From: Mucilaginibacter lacusdianchii
Lineage (GTDB): Bacteria; Bacteroidota; Bacteroidia; Sphingobacteriales; Sphingobacteriaceae
Length of the DNA stretch: 64,000 nt
Assembly (NCBI RefSeq): GCF_009770985.1
Contig: NZ_WSRW01000003.1
Location: 357,275-421,274 of the forward strand
Direction of reading: 5' to 3'
Shown here: piece after piece, positions 1 through 9,274 of the stretch
Numbering within the stretch: position 1 is the stretch's first letter
Layout of the letters: each line of letters starts with the position of its first letter
The notes under the pieces: generated by a model
What the model saw: the letters and a program-made list of their open reading frames with translations, nothing else
What the model was told of the DNA's origin: nothing
Databases searched by the model: none
Position numbers and translations under genes: made by a program

Positions 1-3000
1 CTTGATCCGCAGCAAAGCGGTGTGCTTAGGCACGCTGCCAATAATATAATTCCCGGTAAAAGCACGGTGGTTTATTTAGGCGATAACATTTACCCAACCG
101 GAATGGGCCTGCCCGGAAGCCGTGAAGAAGAAGAAACGAAGAATATTTTGCAGTCGCAATTCAAGCCCATGCGGCAAAAAGGAGCGCCTGTATACTTTAT
201 TCCCGGTAATCATGACTGGGATCGTATGGGGCCGCGCGGACTGGCCAAAGCCAAACGGCAGTGGGAGTACATCGCCGAGCAAAAAGACTCACTACTAAAA
301 GTGATACCCGAGGATGGCTGCCCCGGCCCGTACGAGATTAAGGTAAACAACGATATCACCATTATCGCATTCGACTCGGAATGGTGGTTGCACCTGTTCA
401 GTAAAGATAATCCGAACGCCGATTGCGATTGCAAAACCAATGATGAGATCATTGCCAAGATGCGTGAGTTGCTTTACAAAAATCGTGATAAGATTATCAT
501 GTTGTGCGATCATCATCCTTTCCAATCGTACGGTCACCATGGTGGTTACTATAACCTGGCTGATTATTTTTTTCCGCTCACCTCAGTTAAACACTCTTTA
601 TATATACCGTTGCCTGGTTTAGGTGCGCTGTACCCATTTTTGCGCGCCAACTTTGCCACCGCACAAGACCAAGGGCACCCGCTGTATCGTAATATGGTGC
701 AGCAAATTGATGCCGTTTTTGATGGTTTTCCAAACGTAATACACATATCGGGGCATGAGCATGGCCTGCAGTTTATCAATGGCAAGCAAATGCAGGTGGT
801 GAGTGGGTCGGGGGCTAAGCAGGCCTTTGTAAAGAAAGGAAAAAATGCTTTGTACGCTGCATCAATTGGTGGTTATGTAACAGCCGATCTGCTTTGCAGC
901 AAGCAGATTAAATTTACCTATTATGCCAGTGAAGATAGCGTTTTACGTCAGGTTTTTACTTATACAAAGCCTTATGTGTCTGTTAGTGAAGAATTAGAGG
1001 CAAGTGGTGAGCCACTGATGCAGGATAGTATTATAGTTAAGGCGCATCCGCAGTTTGATGAAGTAAGCAATTTTCACCGCAAATTGTACGGCGAAAATTA
1101 CCGCAAAGAGTGGGCTGCCCCCGTGAAGCTGCCGGTCATCCGCATTAGCGATGCCAAAGGCGGTTTAAAGCCAGTACAATTGGGTGGCATTCACCAAACC
1201 GCATCATTAATTTTGAAAGATGCTCAGGGCAAGCAATGGGTGTTAAGCAATATCGAGAAGTATCCGGAGGTGATCTTAACGCAGGCACAAAAAGAAACGC
1301 TGGCCAAATCGTGGTTGCGCGATGCCATGTCGGCTCAGCATCCTTATGCTACTTTGATGGCACCGGTGCTGGCTAATGCGGTAAAGGTATCACATACCAA
1401 CCCAATAATTGGCTGGGTATCGCCCGACGCAAAGCTGGGCTATTATAATAAGATATTTGCCAAGACTATCTGCATTTTGGAAGAGTACAACCCAGGCGGC
1501 CGGTCGGACAATACCGGCAACATGCTTAAATCGTTAGATCGCGACAATGATAATTTGATTGATACCGCCGAGTTTTTTAAAGCCCGTTTACTTGACTGGT
1601 TTATGGGCGATTGGGATCAGCAGGAAGACCAGTGGCGCTGGCAAAATCGAAGTGTTAATGGGCATAAGTATTATTTTGCTGTGCCTCGAAACCGCGACCA
1701 GGCATTTTATATTAACCAAGGCCTAATACCAAAAGTAAACTCCAGTATGTGGGTGGCGCCTTATTTAAAGGGTTACACGGCCGATGTTTCTGCAATTAAC
1801 TTTTTTTACTACAGTGGTAGTTCCTTAAATACTCGTTTTTTGGCCGGACTAGACCATGACACCTGGAGGAGGCTAGCGCGACAAGTGGCGGCAGGGCTTA
1901 CCGATTCGGTGATACAAGCTGCTTTATTAAAATTGCCGGGCGAGACTTATCGCATAAGGCATAACTGGTTGCAGAAACATATGCAAGAACGGCGGGATCA
2001 CTTAGTAGAGGCCTCAGAAAATTACTACCGCTTTTTTAACTGCATTGTTGACATTAAGGCAACCGATAAGCATGAATTGATAACTGTTCAGGATACATCA
2101 AACGGTGACCTATACGTTACCATTCGTAAAATATCAAAAGCAGGCATTGAAAAGCAAGTGCTGTTTAGTCGTATTTACGAGCCAAGTGTCACTAAAGAAA
2201 TTAGGATGTATGCTTCAAAAGGTGATGACAGTATATTGATCAACGTAAAGCATTCACCCATCAAACTGCGCATCATTGGCGGCACGGGTAGCAAGCGTTA
2301 TAATGCACAAAATGCTACTGGTAGAATAGACGTTTATGAGAAACTAGATAACGCGACTTTTAGTGGCCAGGCACAAAGTAAATTAGATAAGCACATCAGT
2401 AAAGATTCATTAAACGTAAGCTTTGTGCCAACAAACTTATATAACACTTATGCTCCGGTGCTAATGGCTGGTTATAATCCCGACGATGGTGCATGGTTGA
2501 ATGTGGGCGTACGCTTCGTTAACCAAGGATTTCGCAAAAATCCGGGTAATGTGCAGCAGTTTACGGCAATGCATGGTTTTGGTAATAACGCCAATAAGTT
2601 CGGCTATACCGGCCAATGGTATGATGCCATTGATAAGGCAGATATTGAAATAACCGGTAAAGTAAGCCTACCTAACGTAATTAACTTTTACGGCAGGGGC
2701 AACAACACTGACTTTGATAAGGTAGATGATTACAAAACATATTATCGTGCCCGTTTCAATTTGTACGATTTCAATGCATCCTTACGCTGGCAAAACGCCA
2801 GTGGGGTAACCAGCTTACGTATTGGGCCGGCTTTTCAGTACTATCATTTTTTACCGGATGATAAAAATAGGCTGATTTATAATACTAACCTGATACACAG
2901 TTACGATAGTACCACGGTAGCGCAAGATAAATTACATGCAGGTTTGTCTATTACCTATATCAACGACAAGCGGAATAATGCCGTGCTACCATCATGGGGT

Positions 3001-3495
3001 ATCTATTTTGGCGTTAATGTAAAAGCAATGGCCGGATTAAATGGCAGCTCGGGTTCTTATGCGCAGGTGACACCATTAGTTGAATTTTATAAAAGTGTAA
3101 CTACCAATTCTAGCTTTGTTATTATCGATAAATTGGGTGGTGGTTTAACGGTAGGTAAGGCGGCTTACTACCAGTCTTTATTTTTAGGCGGGCCGGATAA
3201 CCTGCCAGGATTCCGTCAGTACCGTTTTGCCGGTCAGCAAATGCTTTATAATAATCTGGAAGCAAGAGTAAGGCTAAACCGTATGGCTACGTACATTTTG
3301 CCTGGTCAGTATGGTGTTACTGGCTTTTATGGAATTGGCCGGGTTTGGGAAAATAAAATGAATTCAACTGCTTGGCACAATGTAGTAGGAGGAGGTATGT
3401 ATTTTTCTCCGGCAGATCTGGCTTTGTTGAAAGTTCAGGCTGGTTATTCGCATGAAGGTTGGTATCCGTTTGCCACTTTTACGCTAAGTTTTTAA
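1..3495 (+). CDS. Metallophosphatase fused to Omp85-like outer-membrane barrel (5' end outside window)
   Basis: The reading frame is open to the first base of the window, so the N-terminus is missing; the first GTG at 22 is not the true start. The N-terminal ~290 residues are a calcineurin-like metallophosphoesterase: the motifs YLGDNIYP, PGNHDWD, CDHHP and ISGHEHGLQ supply the usual metal ligands. A middle region with LDRDNDNLIDTAEFF and MGDWDQQEDQWRW follows. The last ~330 residues look like a bacterial surface-antigen (BamA/TamA-like) beta-barrel, with GGPDNLPGFRQYRF and a terminal F. It is inferred to be an outer-membrane enzyme with the phosphatase attached to the barrel. The substrate is unknown. 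The architecture is familiar in Bacteroidota. Confidence 0.85.
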   Translation, partial: LDPQQSGVLRHAANNIIPGKSTVVYLGDNIYPTGMGLPGSREEEETKNILQSQFKPMRQKGAPVYFIPGNHDWDRMGPRGLAKAKRQWEYIAEQKDSLLKVIPEDGCPGPYEIKVNNDITIIAFDSEWWLHLFSKDNPNADCDCKTNDEIIAKMRELLYKNRDKIIMLCDHHPFQSYGHHGGYYNLADYFFPLTSVKHSLYIPLPGLGALYPFLRANFATAQDQGHPLYRNMVQQIDAVFDGFPNVIHISGHEHGLQFINGKQMQVVSGSGAKQAFVKKGKNALYAASIGGYVTADLLCSKQIKFTYYASEDSVLRQVFTYTKPYVSVSEELEASGEPLMQDSIIVKAHPQFDEVSNFHRKLYGENYRKEWAAPVKLPVIRISDAKGGLKPVQLGGIHQTASLILKDAQGKQWVLSNIEKYPEVILTQAQKETLAKSWLRDAMSAQHPYATLMAPVLANAVKVSHTNPIIGWVSPDAKLGYYNKIFAKTICILEEYNPGGRSDNTGNMLKSLDRDNDNLIDTAEFFKARLLDWFMGDWDQQEDQWRWQNRSVNGHKYYFAVPRNRDQAFYINQGLIPKVNSSMWVAPYLKGYTADVSAINFFYYSGSSLNTRFLAGLDHDTWRRLARQVAAGLTDSVIQAALLKLPGETYRIRHNWLQKHMQERRDHLVEASENYYRFFNCIVDIKATDKHELITVQDTSNGDLYVTIRKISKAGIEKQVLFSRIYEPSVTKEIRMYASKGDDSILINVKHSPIKLRIIGGTGSKRYNAQNATGRIDVYEKLDNATFSGQAQSKLDKHISKDSLNVSFVPTNLYNTYAPVLMAGYNPDDGAWLNVGVRFVNQGFRKNPGNVQQFTAMHGFGNNANKFGYTGQWYDAIDKADIEITGKVSLPNVINFYGRGNNTDFDKVDDYKTYYRARFNLYDFNASLRWQNASGVTSLRIGPAFQYYHFLPDDKNRLIYNTNLIHSYDSTTVAQDKLHAGLSITYINDKRNNAVLPSWGIYFGVNVKAMAGLNGSSGSYAQVTPLVEFYKSVTTNSSFVIIDKLGGGLTVGKAAYYQSLFLGGPDNLPGFRQYRFAGQQMLYNNLEARVRLNRMATYILPGQYGVTGFYGIGRVWENKMNSTAWHNVVGGGMYFSPADLALLKVQAGYSHEGWYPFATFTLSF

Positions 3496-3532
3496 GTGGC
3501 CTTTCTTAATAACAAGAAGTATTTTTTATTAT

Positions 3533-3630
3533 AATGTCATTTCGAGTGATAACGAGATATCTATTGAAGCAGATAGACAGGTTAACTGTTCGCTTTTAGA
3601 AGATTTCTCGTTATCACTCGAAATGACATT
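3533..3630. repeat. 25-bp perfect inverted repeat (REP/MITE-like hairpin)
   Basis: The arms 3533-3557 and 3606-3630 are perfect reverse complements starting AATGTCATTTCGAG, separated by 48 bp. The element lies between the convergent ends of the barrel gene and the aldo/keto reductase. The terminal motif resembles dispersed short palindromes common between Bacteroidota genes. It could also act as a bidirectional terminator, though no long T-run follows. Confidence 0.7.
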
Positions 3631-3671
3631 TCCATTGAAAATTTTAAAAGCCTTCCCTAAAGGCAGACAAC

Positions 3672-4652
3672 TTATTGAAAACCCAACACCGGATGAGGTA
3701 TATACAATTCTTCCAGCTGTTTAACTTCTTCGTCCGAAAGTTTTACTTGCAATGCGGCAACGGCATCTTCCAAATGTCCCGGCTTGCTGGCACCTACTAT
3801 AGGAGAGGTTATGTACGGTTTGCTCAGCATCCAGGCCAGTGCGATTTGTGCGTTGGGTACGCCTTTTTGATCGGCAAGGTCTGATACACGGTTTACAATT
3901 TCAAAGTCTGCGTCCTGTCCGTACAGTGATTTGCCGAAGGCGTCGGTTTTAGCACGCTCCGTTTCGGTACGCTCTTTACTGCGGCGACCGGTAAGCAGGC
4001 CACGCGCCAGCGGCGACCATGGAATGATAGCTATCTTTTGATCGATACAAAACGGAATCATTTCACGCTCTTCTTCCCGGTACACCAGGTTGTAGTGCGG
4101 CTGCATGGAAACAAATTTGGTCCATCTATTGCGCTCGGCAGCAAATTGGGCTTGGGCAAATTGCCAGCTATACATAGATGATGCGCCTATGTAACGCACC
4201 TTACCTGCCTTAACTAAATCGTGCAGGGCTTCCATTGTTTCTTCAATAGGGGTGTCGTAATCCCAACGGTGTATTTGGTATAAATCCACATAGTCGGTAC
4301 CGAGGCGTTGCAGGCTGGCGTCAATAGCGCTCATGATGTGCTTGCGTGATAAGCCTTTGTCGTTTGGGCCGGGTCCCATGGGGTTAAATACTTTAGTTGC
4401 CAATACTACATCGTCACGTTTGGCAAAATCTTTCAAAGCACGGCCTACTACTTCTTCGCTGGCTCCGGCCGAATACACATCGGCAGTATCAAAAAAATTA
4501 ATGCCCAGTTCTAATGCTTTTTGAATAAAAGGACGACTCTGTTCTTCATCCAGTGCCCAGGGCCAGCGCTCGGTAGGGCGACCATAGGTCATGGTGCCCA
4601 AACATATGCGCGATACCATCATGCCCGTGTTCCCAAATCTTACATACTCCAT
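3672..4652 (-). CDS. Aldo/keto reductase
   Basis: A 326-aa TIM-barrel NAD(P)H-dependent oxidoreductase, the normal length for the family. The catalytic tetrad is visible: D55 and Y60 in FFDTADVYSAG, K87 in LATKVF and H128 in LYQIHRWDYD. The C-terminal cofactor segment (SPIVGASKPGHLEDAV) is intact. It belongs to the voltage-gated K+ channel beta-subunit/YghZ-like group of soluble AKRs. The physiological carbonyl substrate cannot be deduced. It is monocistronic, convergent with the barrel gene and divergent from the kinase cluster. Confidence 0.9.
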   Translation of the reverse strand: MEYVRFGNTGMMVSRICLGTMTYGRPTERWPWALDEEQSRPFIQKALELGINFFDTADVYSAGASEEVVGRALKDFAKRDDVVLATKVFNPMGPGPNDKGLSRKHIMSAIDASLQRLGTDYVDLYQIHRWDYDTPIEETMEALHDLVKAGKVRYIGASSMYSWQFAQAQFAAERNRWTKFVSMQPHYNLVYREEEREMIPFCIDQKIAIIPWSPLARGLLTGRRSKERTETERAKTDAFGKSLYGQDADFEIVNRVSDLADQKGVPNAQIALAWMLSKPYITSPIVGASKPGHLEDAVAALQVKLSDEEVKQLEELYIPHPVLGFQ

Positions 4653-5176
4653 AATCAGTGTGTTTTTAAAGAGTACAAATGCCCGTCAGATAGGTTTTTA
4701 TTCACGAAGAAAGATGGTTTAAGATTGTAAACATAAAACTACTTATTTGATATTGTGTGGCTTAATGTTTATACTTAAGCAGAAAAAAGTAGAAAAGTAC
4801 TTATGTAAAGTATAAAAAGCAGGCGATTTGCATATTATTATTTTAATTATTAAATTAAATAGGAAGTCATATTGTCATTTGCATATAGGTATCCTTTATG
4901 CAATACAAAAGCTGTTAAACGAAACGTAGCCCGTATTGTACTTAAAAAGCGCCCATTTATTAAGCGATTAACAGTGCGTTCAATTTTTGGTGATGAATGT
5001 AATTGAGCGGACCACCTTCTAAAGTGGTAAGTGATTTTGACTTCAAATTGAGCGAAAATAAATTAAAATTAAGGCTTCGTAGAAGCGTTTAAAGGCGTTT
5101 TGAAATTTATGTTGTGTTTACTTTTAACAAATGGCACTTTTTTGGTGTTAAGCATACACGTCGAAATTTTTAGCTG
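4653..5176. other. AT-rich intergenic region
   Basis: About 520 bp between the divergent reductase and kinase genes. It contains no ORF with coding character and no clear RNA gene. It should hold the promoters of both genes. A TTTTTTGG tract near 5140 lies at a plausible -33 position for the kinase, but no convincing TAnnTTTG box accompanies it. Confidence 0.5.
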
Positions 5177-6574
5177 ATGAGTAGAGTATTTACTATAGTT
5201 GAGGGTCTTGAAAACTTAGGTGCGATGCGCACGGGCGGCCAAGGCTCAGTATATAAGGGTAGAAGAACAGGGCAGATATTAACAGCCGTTAAACTGCTGC
5301 CTACACCCATTCATAATGAGAGCGAGGATGATGCCAACTACCGCCGTTTTTTAAACGAAGTAGAAAAGCTTAAAAAGGTAAACGAGCAGCCTAGTCCGCA
5401 TGTGGTGAAAATTCTGAGTTCCGGCCTTACCGAAAGTGGTAACTTCCCCTTTATTGAAATGGAATTTATTGAGGGGCCCGACCTGGCAGATCTTTTAGAG
5501 CCACCCAAAGGCGAAAAAGTTTTCACCATTAAGGAAACCATTAAAGTAGCCGAGCAATTGGCCTCTGCTTTGGCACACTGCCATGGGGTAGGCGTAAAGC
5601 ATGGCGATATCAAAAGCAACAACGTCAAGTACAATGTGCATACCGGCAACTATGTACTGCTGGATTTTGGTCTGGCAGTGATGTCTGACGAACAGCGGAG
5701 AACCAGCATTCGGCATGCCGGGGCCATTGAGTTTATGGCGCCCGAGCAACATGAAGGTGTGATGTTGCTCGAAACGGATATATACAGCTATGGCGTAATA
5801 TTATATGAACTGCTGGCGGGACAAGTACCTTTCCCTTTACATGACGGCGGTGAAACAGCCCGGAATGCGGTGATTGTATCCCATATGGAATCGGCCATTC
5901 CTAACTTTATGGAATTGCGCAGTAAAAACGTACCGTCTACATGGACTTATGAAAAGCAATTGCAGGAAATGCAGGTACCCGAATGGCTTTCGGGTATTAT
6001 TCTTAAATGTTTGCATAAAGATCCTAAACAGCGTTTTGCCAATGGGGTAGAGCTGCATTATGCAATCGTGCAAGGGAGTTTATCTGCCAGTGTAAACAGT
6101 GCGCAGGATGTAAATGCGCTTGCCCGATTAACTGCATTGGAGAGTGAAAACAAACGATTGGAAAACTTATTGCTTCAATACCAGCAGGCTGATGCTGACA
6201 GGGAAACAACCGAAGAACCCGGTGGACCCAATGTGTCGGTATCTAAGCCATTATTTGCTGCTATCTTATTTATCCTGGTTACGTCCATGGCGTTTTCTAT
6301 GTATACTTTGTTCTTCAAAAAAACGACACCATACAATGCAGCCGATAACGCCGCTTATCAGGATACCACCAGCACCATGCGTGTTGATACCGGTGGTGGG
6401 GTAGGCGCACCGGCTACTGAAGATCCGCAAACACCTGTAAATACACAGCCGGTGGTTCAACAGCCGGTAGATACTGCAGATTCTACGCCTAAAGAGCCGA
6501 TCAAGAAACCTAAACCGGCTAAAGACAGTACCGAAACGGAAAAAAGTGACACTACAGAGGTAGAGCCCTTTTAA
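5177..6574 (+). CDS. Hanks-type Ser/Thr protein kinase 1, membrane anchored
   Basis: A 465-aa kinase. Gly-rich loop RTGGQGSVYKG at 18-28, ATP-binding K39, catalytic loop KHGDIKSNN at 141-149 (D144, N149), DFG 163-165 and APE 188-190. The HRD motif reads HGD, so this is a non-RD kinase. After the kinase domain (to ~300) come a short coiled coil (315-340), one membrane helix (~359-379) and a Pro/Thr/Asp-rich tail predicted to be periplasmic. No PASTA repeats are seen. It opens a cluster with PP2C, FHA and cell-wall synthesis genes and is a close paralogue of the kinase at 14259-15698. Likely role: cytoplasmic phosphorylation of FHA or cell-wall partners. Confidence 0.92.
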   Translation: MSRVFTIVEGLENLGAMRTGGQGSVYKGRRTGQILTAVKLLPTPIHNESEDDANYRRFLNEVEKLKKVNEQPSPHVVKILSSGLTESGNFPFIEMEFIEGPDLADLLEPPKGEKVFTIKETIKVAEQLASALAHCHGVGVKHGDIKSNNVKYNVHTGNYVLLDFGLAVMSDEQRRTSIRHAGAIEFMAPEQHEGVMLLETDIYSYGVILYELLAGQVPFPLHDGGETARNAVIVSHMESAIPNFMELRSKNVPSTWTYEKQLQEMQVPEWLSGIILKCLHKDPKQRFANGVELHYAIVQGSLSASVNSAQDVNALARLTALESENKRLENLLLQYQQADADRETTEEPGGPNVSVSKPLFAAILFILVTSMAFSMYTLFFKKTTPYNAADNAAYQDTTSTMRVDTGGGVGAPATEDPQTPVNTQPVVQQPVDTADSTPKEPIKKPKPAKDSTETEKSDTTEVEPF

Positions 6575-6714
6575 GTGTTTGGCAATATTTTGATGGTTGG
6601 CTGATTACGTTGCGCTCGCAAACATCAAAAGGCGTTTTGCTGTTCAGTACTCACAAACAAATTGTAAATCATTGGCAAAGCATTTTGCCTGTTAAATTGA
6701 CGGGATTACCTTTT

Positions 6715-7677
6715 ATGGAGTCTAAACCTAACTTTTGGCAACGCATAGGGTTGCAAGATTGGTTCCTGACCGATCAGAAAAATGATTCGGGCAGTCAGCC
6801 ACAAGCATTAACGCCCGATAGCGTATATAAATATATCATTGACAAGTTTAAAGAATCCATTGCCGAGCTTTCATTTGCCCAACGCGTGGTTTTTTATCAT
6901 GAGTATATTATCAGCTTTAGTCCGGATGATTATCATGCTTTTATGCAAAACAAGCAGGGCATCTTCGGCATTATCGTGCACGAATCAGTTAATCAGTTCT
7001 ACGAGATATTGAAAGAGTACCGGGCACAAGGTAAAACCGTGGCGCCATCGGCCTCTAAATGGGTATTCCGTTTAGTGTCTCACCCCGATTATACCCGTGG
7101 CGATAAAGGCTTCATCGGCAAGCTGCTGCCCGATAACAATACAAGTCCTAAAGAAGAAAACCTGCGTGTTACGTTCATACCGCGCCAAACCGGTATTGCG
7201 CAAACCTTTGACGTAAACCAGGATGTGTTAAAGGGTTTTACTTACTACAGTGAGGGGTATTATGAAATACCTTACGATGAAGGTTTGGAACAGGATACGG
7301 CAACACCAGGCGTTAAATCAACGAACGATTCGGTGTTGGCTCGTTTAGAAACCATTTTTCCTAACCAGCAGTTTGCCGGTAAAAAGGTGGAATATTTAAT
7401 GAAAGAAGAAGAAATTCTGGTATCGGGAAAAGATGGCGACCGTAAAGAAACCAACGTTTTTTGGATACCATCTGAGTGGGTGGATACACCGCATTTGGGC
7501 ATTAAATATGTAAAAGGCGAGGATAAGTTTTATGTGGCCTCGTACGGAGAAATGACCACTTTAAATGAAGCGCCCCTAGAGCGTAGCGATTTTATCAACC
7601 CAAAATGGACAGAACTGCCGGTTAACTCCCGAATGTTGCTTAACGGCATTATCGGGATCAATATTTTTAAATCTTAA
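6715..7677 (+). CDS. Hypothetical protein with possible degenerate FHA-like C-terminus
   Basis: About 320 aa from ATG 6715. The frame is open back to a TTG at 6610, but ATG with MESKPNFWQRIGLQDWF is the more credible start. No named family was recognised. The first ~130 residues look helical and include a YHEYIISFSPDDYHAF segment. The last ~100 residues are beta-rich and end in a NSRMLLNGIIGINIF pattern resembling the final strands of an FHA domain, without the canonical GR and SxxH residues. The position between a kinase and a PP2C phosphatase supports a phospho-signalling adaptor role; this is inference. Confidence 0.7.
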   Translation: MESKPNFWQRIGLQDWFLTDQKNDSGSQPQALTPDSVYKYIIDKFKESIAELSFAQRVVFYHEYIISFSPDDYHAFMQNKQGIFGIIVHESVNQFYEILKEYRAQGKTVAPSASKWVFRLVSHPDYTRGDKGFIGKLLPDNNTSPKEENLRVTFIPRQTGIAQTFDVNQDVLKGFTYYSEGYYEIPYDEGLEQDTATPGVKSTNDSVLARLETIFPNQQFAGKKVEYLMKEEEILVSGKDGDRKETNVFWIPSEWVDTPHLGIKYVKGEDKFYVASYGEMTTLNEAPLERSDFINPKWTELPVNSRMLLNGIIGINIFKS

Positions 7678-7680
7678 ACA

Positions 7681-7782
7681 ATGATGTCGCAGATATTATC
7701 AATTGGATTATTGGCTATTGGTGTGCTATTGCTGGCAACCCATTTTGCCGAAATTAAAAATTCAGGTAAACGCAATGGCTAA
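7681..7782 (+). CDS. 33-aa single-helix membrane micro-ORF
   Basis: ATG at 7681 (a second ATG follows at once), stop at 7780-7782. It begins 3 bp after the stop of the preceding gene, and its end overlaps the ATG of the PP2C gene (7775) in another frame. The peptide has one hydrophobic stretch (ILSIGLLAIGVLLLATHF) followed by a short basic tail, so it should be a bitopic membrane microprotein. The tight spacing suggests translational coupling through the cluster. It may be a genuine small regulator or only a coupling leader. Confidence 0.55.
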   Translation: MMSQILSIGLLAIGVLLLATHFAEIKNSGKRNG

Positions 7783-9274
7783 TAACATATACGGACTAAC
7801 AGACACTGGCCGGGTACGCGGCAACAACGAAGATACTTTTATTGCACTACCTGTGCTTGGCAACCAATATTTGCTGGCATGTGTAATTGACGGCGTAGGT
7901 GGCTACCACGGTGGCGAAGTAGCGGCTGAAATAGCCCGCGAACAGATATTGTACCAATTTGCCGTTAAACCCAGTGATATGAAAACGGCCATGCTGGAAG
8001 CTTTTAAACAAGCTAACGAAAATATATTTTCGGAACGGCAGCGGGTGAAAGAGATGGATAGTATGGCTTGTGTGGCAACCTTGGCCATAGTAGACATTGA
8101 AAATAATCAGTTACATTATGCCCACATCGGCGATACGCGTTTATACTTGCTGCGCGATAAATCTTTGATCAAAATCACCAAAGATCATTCATTTGTGGGC
8201 TTTTTGGAAGACTCGGGTCGGTTGACTGAATCTGCAGCCATGAATCACCCAAAGCGCAATGAAATCAATAAAGCGCTGGGCTTTGCCAGCCCCATCAATA
8301 CTGACGGCGACTATATTGAAACGGGACAATCGCCATTTTTACCGGGTGATATGCTACTGTTGTGCAGCGATGGGTTAACGGATATGGTAGATAAAGATAC
8401 CATCACCAATATCATCACATCTGACCAGTCGCTTCAGCAAATGGCTACTAATTTAGTAGAAGCAGCTAACCTTAATGGTGGGAAAGATAACGTAACAGTG
8501 GTTTTGGTGAAAAACGATAAGGCACCTGTAGTGCAGGAAGCCGTGCAACCGGCAACAGCCGTAAAAAAAAAGCCTGAGCCAAGTCCCCAACAGCCACCAC
8601 TCCAACAGCCAACTAGACAACAACCTGTACAGCCAAAACCGCAACCGGTAAGCGCGCCGGTTGCCGAGCCTGTAGTTGCCGCTACACAGAAACCCAAAAG
8701 CAGTAGCAGCGGACTTACTATGCTTCTGGTAGTTTTATGTCTGGCGTTGTTGGCTTCAACGGTTTGGTTCTATCTGCAAAGCAAAAAAGGCGGGCAGTCA
8801 TCAAGCACTGTTGTAAAACCAGACAGCGTCGCTAGAAATCCTTCGGAAATCAAGTTGCAACAACTTATTAATTCTGCCAAAGGCGATACTGTTTTGCTTA
8901 CTGATTCGGCATTCAAATCACCTGTTGTAATTAGTAGTGCTATACAGGTTCAACAAGATACGTTATATATTAAGGCTAAAGGCAAAATTGAACTGAAAGC
9001 CGATTCGGCATATTCAGGCCCGGCGCTTTTATTGGCTTCTAACTGCAAAGTGGTGGTGCTGGATAGTTTGCAGTTTAGCAATTTCAAAGTAGGGATATCT
9101 GTTTTTAACGATGCGTTAAAGCTTAAACATACGCAGTTTAACCAGTGCCCTTCAGCTGTACAGGTTAACTACGCCCTGGCCGATAATCAACCAATTAATG
9201 GGCGTTCGCCGGTTTCAAAATTTAAATCTGACTCTCTAGCTTCATCTACTTCAAAAACTAATGGCTCCCGATAA
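7775..9274 (+). CDS. PP2C-family Ser/Thr phosphatase with periplasmic C-terminal domain
   Basis: 499 aa from ATG 7775 (MANNIYGLTDTG, the standard PP2C beginning); an in-frame TTG upstream at 7703 is unlikely. Metal-site motifs: GNNED 16-20, DGVGGY 39-44, GDTR 119-122, SDGLTD 198-203 and GGKDNVT 235-241. After the ~250-aa catalytic domain come a Pro/Gln-rich linker (255-305), a membrane helix (~313-335) and a ~150-aa beta-rich periplasmic part whose short repeated strands suggest a right-handed beta-helix. It is predicted to dephosphorylate targets of the neighbouring kinases. Its 3' end overlaps the next gene by 14 bp. Confidence 0.92.
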   Translation: MANNIYGLTDTGRVRGNNEDTFIALPVLGNQYLLACVIDGVGGYHGGEVAAEIAREQILYQFAVKPSDMKTAMLEAFKQANENIFSERQRVKEMDSMACVATLAIVDIENNQLHYAHIGDTRLYLLRDKSLIKITKDHSFVGFLEDSGRLTESAAMNHPKRNEINKALGFASPINTDGDYIETGQSPFLPGDMLLLCSDGLTDMVDKDTITNIITSDQSLQQMATNLVEAANLNGGKDNVTVVLVKNDKAPVVQEAVQPATAVKKKPEPSPQQPPLQQPTRQQPVQPKPQPVSAPVAEPVVAATQKPKSSSSGLTMLLVVLCLALLASTVWFYLQSKKGGQSSSTVVKPDSVARNPSEIKLQQLINSAKGDTVLLTDSAFKSPVVISSAIQVQQDTLYIKAKGKIELKADSAYSGPALLLASNCKVVVLDSLQFSNFKVGISVFNDALKLKHTQFNQCPSAVQVNYALADNQPINGRSPVSKFKSDSLASSTSKTNGSR

